This document shows positions 32,753 to 34,164 of a stretch of 34,164 bases of DNA, one piece after another. Under the pieces are notes generated by a model, which did no database searches, was not told the DNA's origin, and saw only the letters and a list, made by a program, of their open reading frames with translations. The stretch lies in NCBI GenBank assembly GCA_013154235.1, contig JAADCV010000031.1, positions 1-34,164 on the forward strand, read 5' to 3'. Position numbers and translations under genes: made by a program. Each line of letters begins with the position of its first letter. Position 1 is the first letter of the stretch. The DNA comes from Thermoproteota archaeon (GTDB taxonomy: Archaea > Thermoproteota > Thermoprotei_A > Sulfolobales > Ignisphaeraceae).

Positions 32753-34111
32753 TTACTTGGTTCTGATCTCTACCTTTGCAGGCTTCACGTCGGTTACTAT
32801 TCCGATGCCTATGGTCTTGCCCATGTCTCTCATAGCGAACCTTCCTAGCTGCGGGAACTCGCTGAACTTCTCGATGACCATGGGCTTTATCGGCTTGAAC
32901 CTAACTATGGCTATGTCTCCCATCTTTATGAACGGCGGGTTCTTTTCGGCGATCTTACCGGTCCTTGGGTCGAGCTTAGCTATTATCTCTACTATTCTGC
33001 ATGCTACGCTAGCAGTATGCGCGTGTACTACTGGCGTGTACCCTGGCGCTATAGCGGAGGGGTGCCACACAATCATTACTCTAGCCGTGAACTCCTCAGC
33101 TACCGTCGGCGGGTGATCTAGGTGGCCAGCTACGTCACCTCTCCTTATCTGGTCCTTGGACACGCCTCTAACGTTGAACCCTATGTTGTCTCCAGGTAGT
33201 GCCTTCTCTATTCTCTGGTGATGCATCTCAATGCTTCTAACGTCGCCGACTACGCCCGGAGGCATGAACACTACTCTATCGCCAACCTTCAGGACGCCAG
33301 TCTCAACCCTGCCTACAGGCACTGTACCTACTCCGGAGATCACGAAGACCTCGGATATTGGAATTCTTAGAGGCTTGTCTACCGGCTTCGGAGGCTCCTT
33401 GACGCTGTCCAGCGCCTCTAGCAGTGTCCTAGCTCCGTTTACACCGTACTTCTTCTTTATCTCCTGGATCTTCTTCTCGTTCCACCAAGGCATGTTGGGG
33501 CTCGGCTCGACTAGGTTGTCGCCGACCCAGCCAGATACTGGCACTACCCAAACATGGTCAAGCTTGTATCCAACCGCCTTGAGGAACTTCACCAGTATTG
33601 ATAGAACTTCCTCAAACCTCTTCTCGGAGTACGGAGGCTCGGTAATGTCCATCTTTGTGATAGCTATTATCATCTGGTCGATACCCATTGTCTTAGCCAG
33701 CAGTATGTGCTCCCTTGTCTGGCCCTCAGGGCTCATACCAGCCTCGAACTCACCCTTCTTAGCAGACACAGCAAGGATAGCTACGTCCGCTTGGCTAGCT
33801 CCGGTTATCATGTTCTTAACGAAGTCTCTGTGGCCCGGCGCGTCGATAATTGTGTAGTAGTACTTCTTCGTCTCGAACTTTCTGTAGGCTAGAGTTATAG
33901 TTACGCCGCGCTCACGCTCCTCCTTCAGCCTATCTAGTAGCCAAGCGAACTTCTCAGTCTCCTTACCAGTCTTCTTAGCTAGCTCCAGCACCTCTTTCCA
34001 CGTCTTTTCATCGACAGCCCCTATCTTAACTAGGAAGTGGCCCATCATAGTGCTCTTTCCGTGGTCTACGTGGCCAATGACTACCACGTTTAGGTGTGGC
34101 TTCGTGCTCAT
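32753..34111 (-). CDS. tuf: Translation elongation factor aEF-1A
   Basis: This 452-residue GTPase delivers aminoacyl-tRNA to the ribosome. It has GHVDHGKSTMMG (G1), EERERGVTITLAYRKFET (switch I), DAPGHRDFVKNMITGASQAD (G3), ITKMD (G4) and PVSGWVGDN (G5), followed by two barrel domains (ISGVGTVPVGRVETG, FNVRGVSK). It is longer than many archaeal EF-1A (about 435) because of an insertion after MPWWN (EKKIQEIKKKYGVNGAR) before TLLEALD. The ATG has GGGGGT upstream. S7 is probably just outside the window. Confidence 0.98.
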   Translation of the reverse strand: MSTKPHLNVVVIGHVDHGKSTMMGHFLVKIGAVDEKTWKEVLELAKKTGKETEKFAWLLDRLKEERERGVTITLAYRKFETKKYYYTIIDAPGHRDFVKNMITGASQADVAILAVSAKKGEFEAGMSPEGQTREHILLAKTMGIDQMIIAITKMDITEPPYSEKRFEEVLSILVKFLKAVGYKLDHVWVVPVSGWVGDNLVEPSPNMPWWNEKKIQEIKKKYGVNGARTLLEALDSVKEPPKPVDKPLRIPISEVFVISGVGTVPVGRVETGVLKVGDRVVFMPPGVVGDVRSIEMHHQRIEKALPGDNIGFNVRGVSKDQIRRGDVAGHLDHPPTVAEEFTARVMIVWHPSAIAPGYTPVVHAHTASVACRIVEIIAKLDPRTGKIAEKNPPFIKMGDIAIVRFKPIKPMVIEKFSEFPQLGRFAMRDMGKTIGIGIVTDVKPAKVEIRTK

Positions 34112-34164
34112 AGGCGCATACCCCCTACTTACACCATTATTCGCGATTCTCGATTACCGAGGCC

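Overview
The window is a gene-dense stretch from a hyperthermophilic crenarchaeon (Thermoproteota). A Desulfurococcales-like lineage is my best guess, but the species is not recognised. The evidence is archaeal ribosomal proteins (S3Ae, S6e, S24e, S27ae, S28e, L7Ae, L18e, L24e), archaeal RNA polymerase subunits (RpoD, RpoE, RpoN) with Spt4, aIF2-gamma, aIF5B, aEF-1A, archaeal isoprenoid enzymes, three intron-less tRNA genes with encoded CCA, TATA-type promoters, GGTG-type ribosome binding sites and many GTG/TTG starts.

Left part (1-9.2 kb), accessory and looser: a DUF104-PIN toxin-antitoxin pair (195-844), tRNA-Arg(CCG), a well-formed C/D box guide RNA (about 1084-1143), a GT4 glycosyltransferase, a 290-base gap with a nested hairpin, an MFS transporter, a membrane H+-pyrophosphatase of the K+-independent type, tRNA-Gly(GCC), an ABC exporter whose ATPase is frameshifted, and a fused sugar-1-phosphate nucleotidylyltransferase/acyltransferase.

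Middle part (9.3-20.1 kb), one strand, tightly packed: reading along transcription, L24e, aIF5B, S6e, aIF2-gamma, a PIN nuclease, RpoE, Spt4, S24e, S27ae, Kae1, Bud32, RdgB-type pyrophosphatase, S15, a degenerate RecJ/Cdc45-like protein, Pcc1 and S3Ae. Three KEOPS subunits (tRNA t6A synthesis) lie among ribosome and transcription genes. Many genes overlap by 1-4 bases at stop/start. TATA-like elements suggest internal promoters before aIF5B, S6e and S3Ae.

S28e (20.2-20.5 kb) is the only gene of the translation clusters on the other strand. It shares a perfect palindromic promoter with L24e and faces L7Ae.

Right part (20.5-34.2 kb), same strand again: reading along transcription, aEF-1A, S10, tRNA-Ser(GGA), then S13-S4-S11-RpoD-L18e-L13-S9-RpoN-S2 running straight into MEMO, an unidentified protein, isopentenyl phosphate kinase, type 2 IPP isomerase, prenyl diphosphate synthase, a DUF2118 protein and GluRS, then L7Ae. 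This couples the archaeal alternative mevalonate pathway, which supplies lipid precursors, to the ribosomal operon. The unidentified protein sits where mevalonate kinase is expected but shows no clear GHMP-kinase motif.

The points most worth a second look are the C/D guide RNA, the broken ABC ATPase, the protein in the mevalonate kinase slot, the in-place flip of S28e, and a hairpin that could hide the S10 ribosome binding site.
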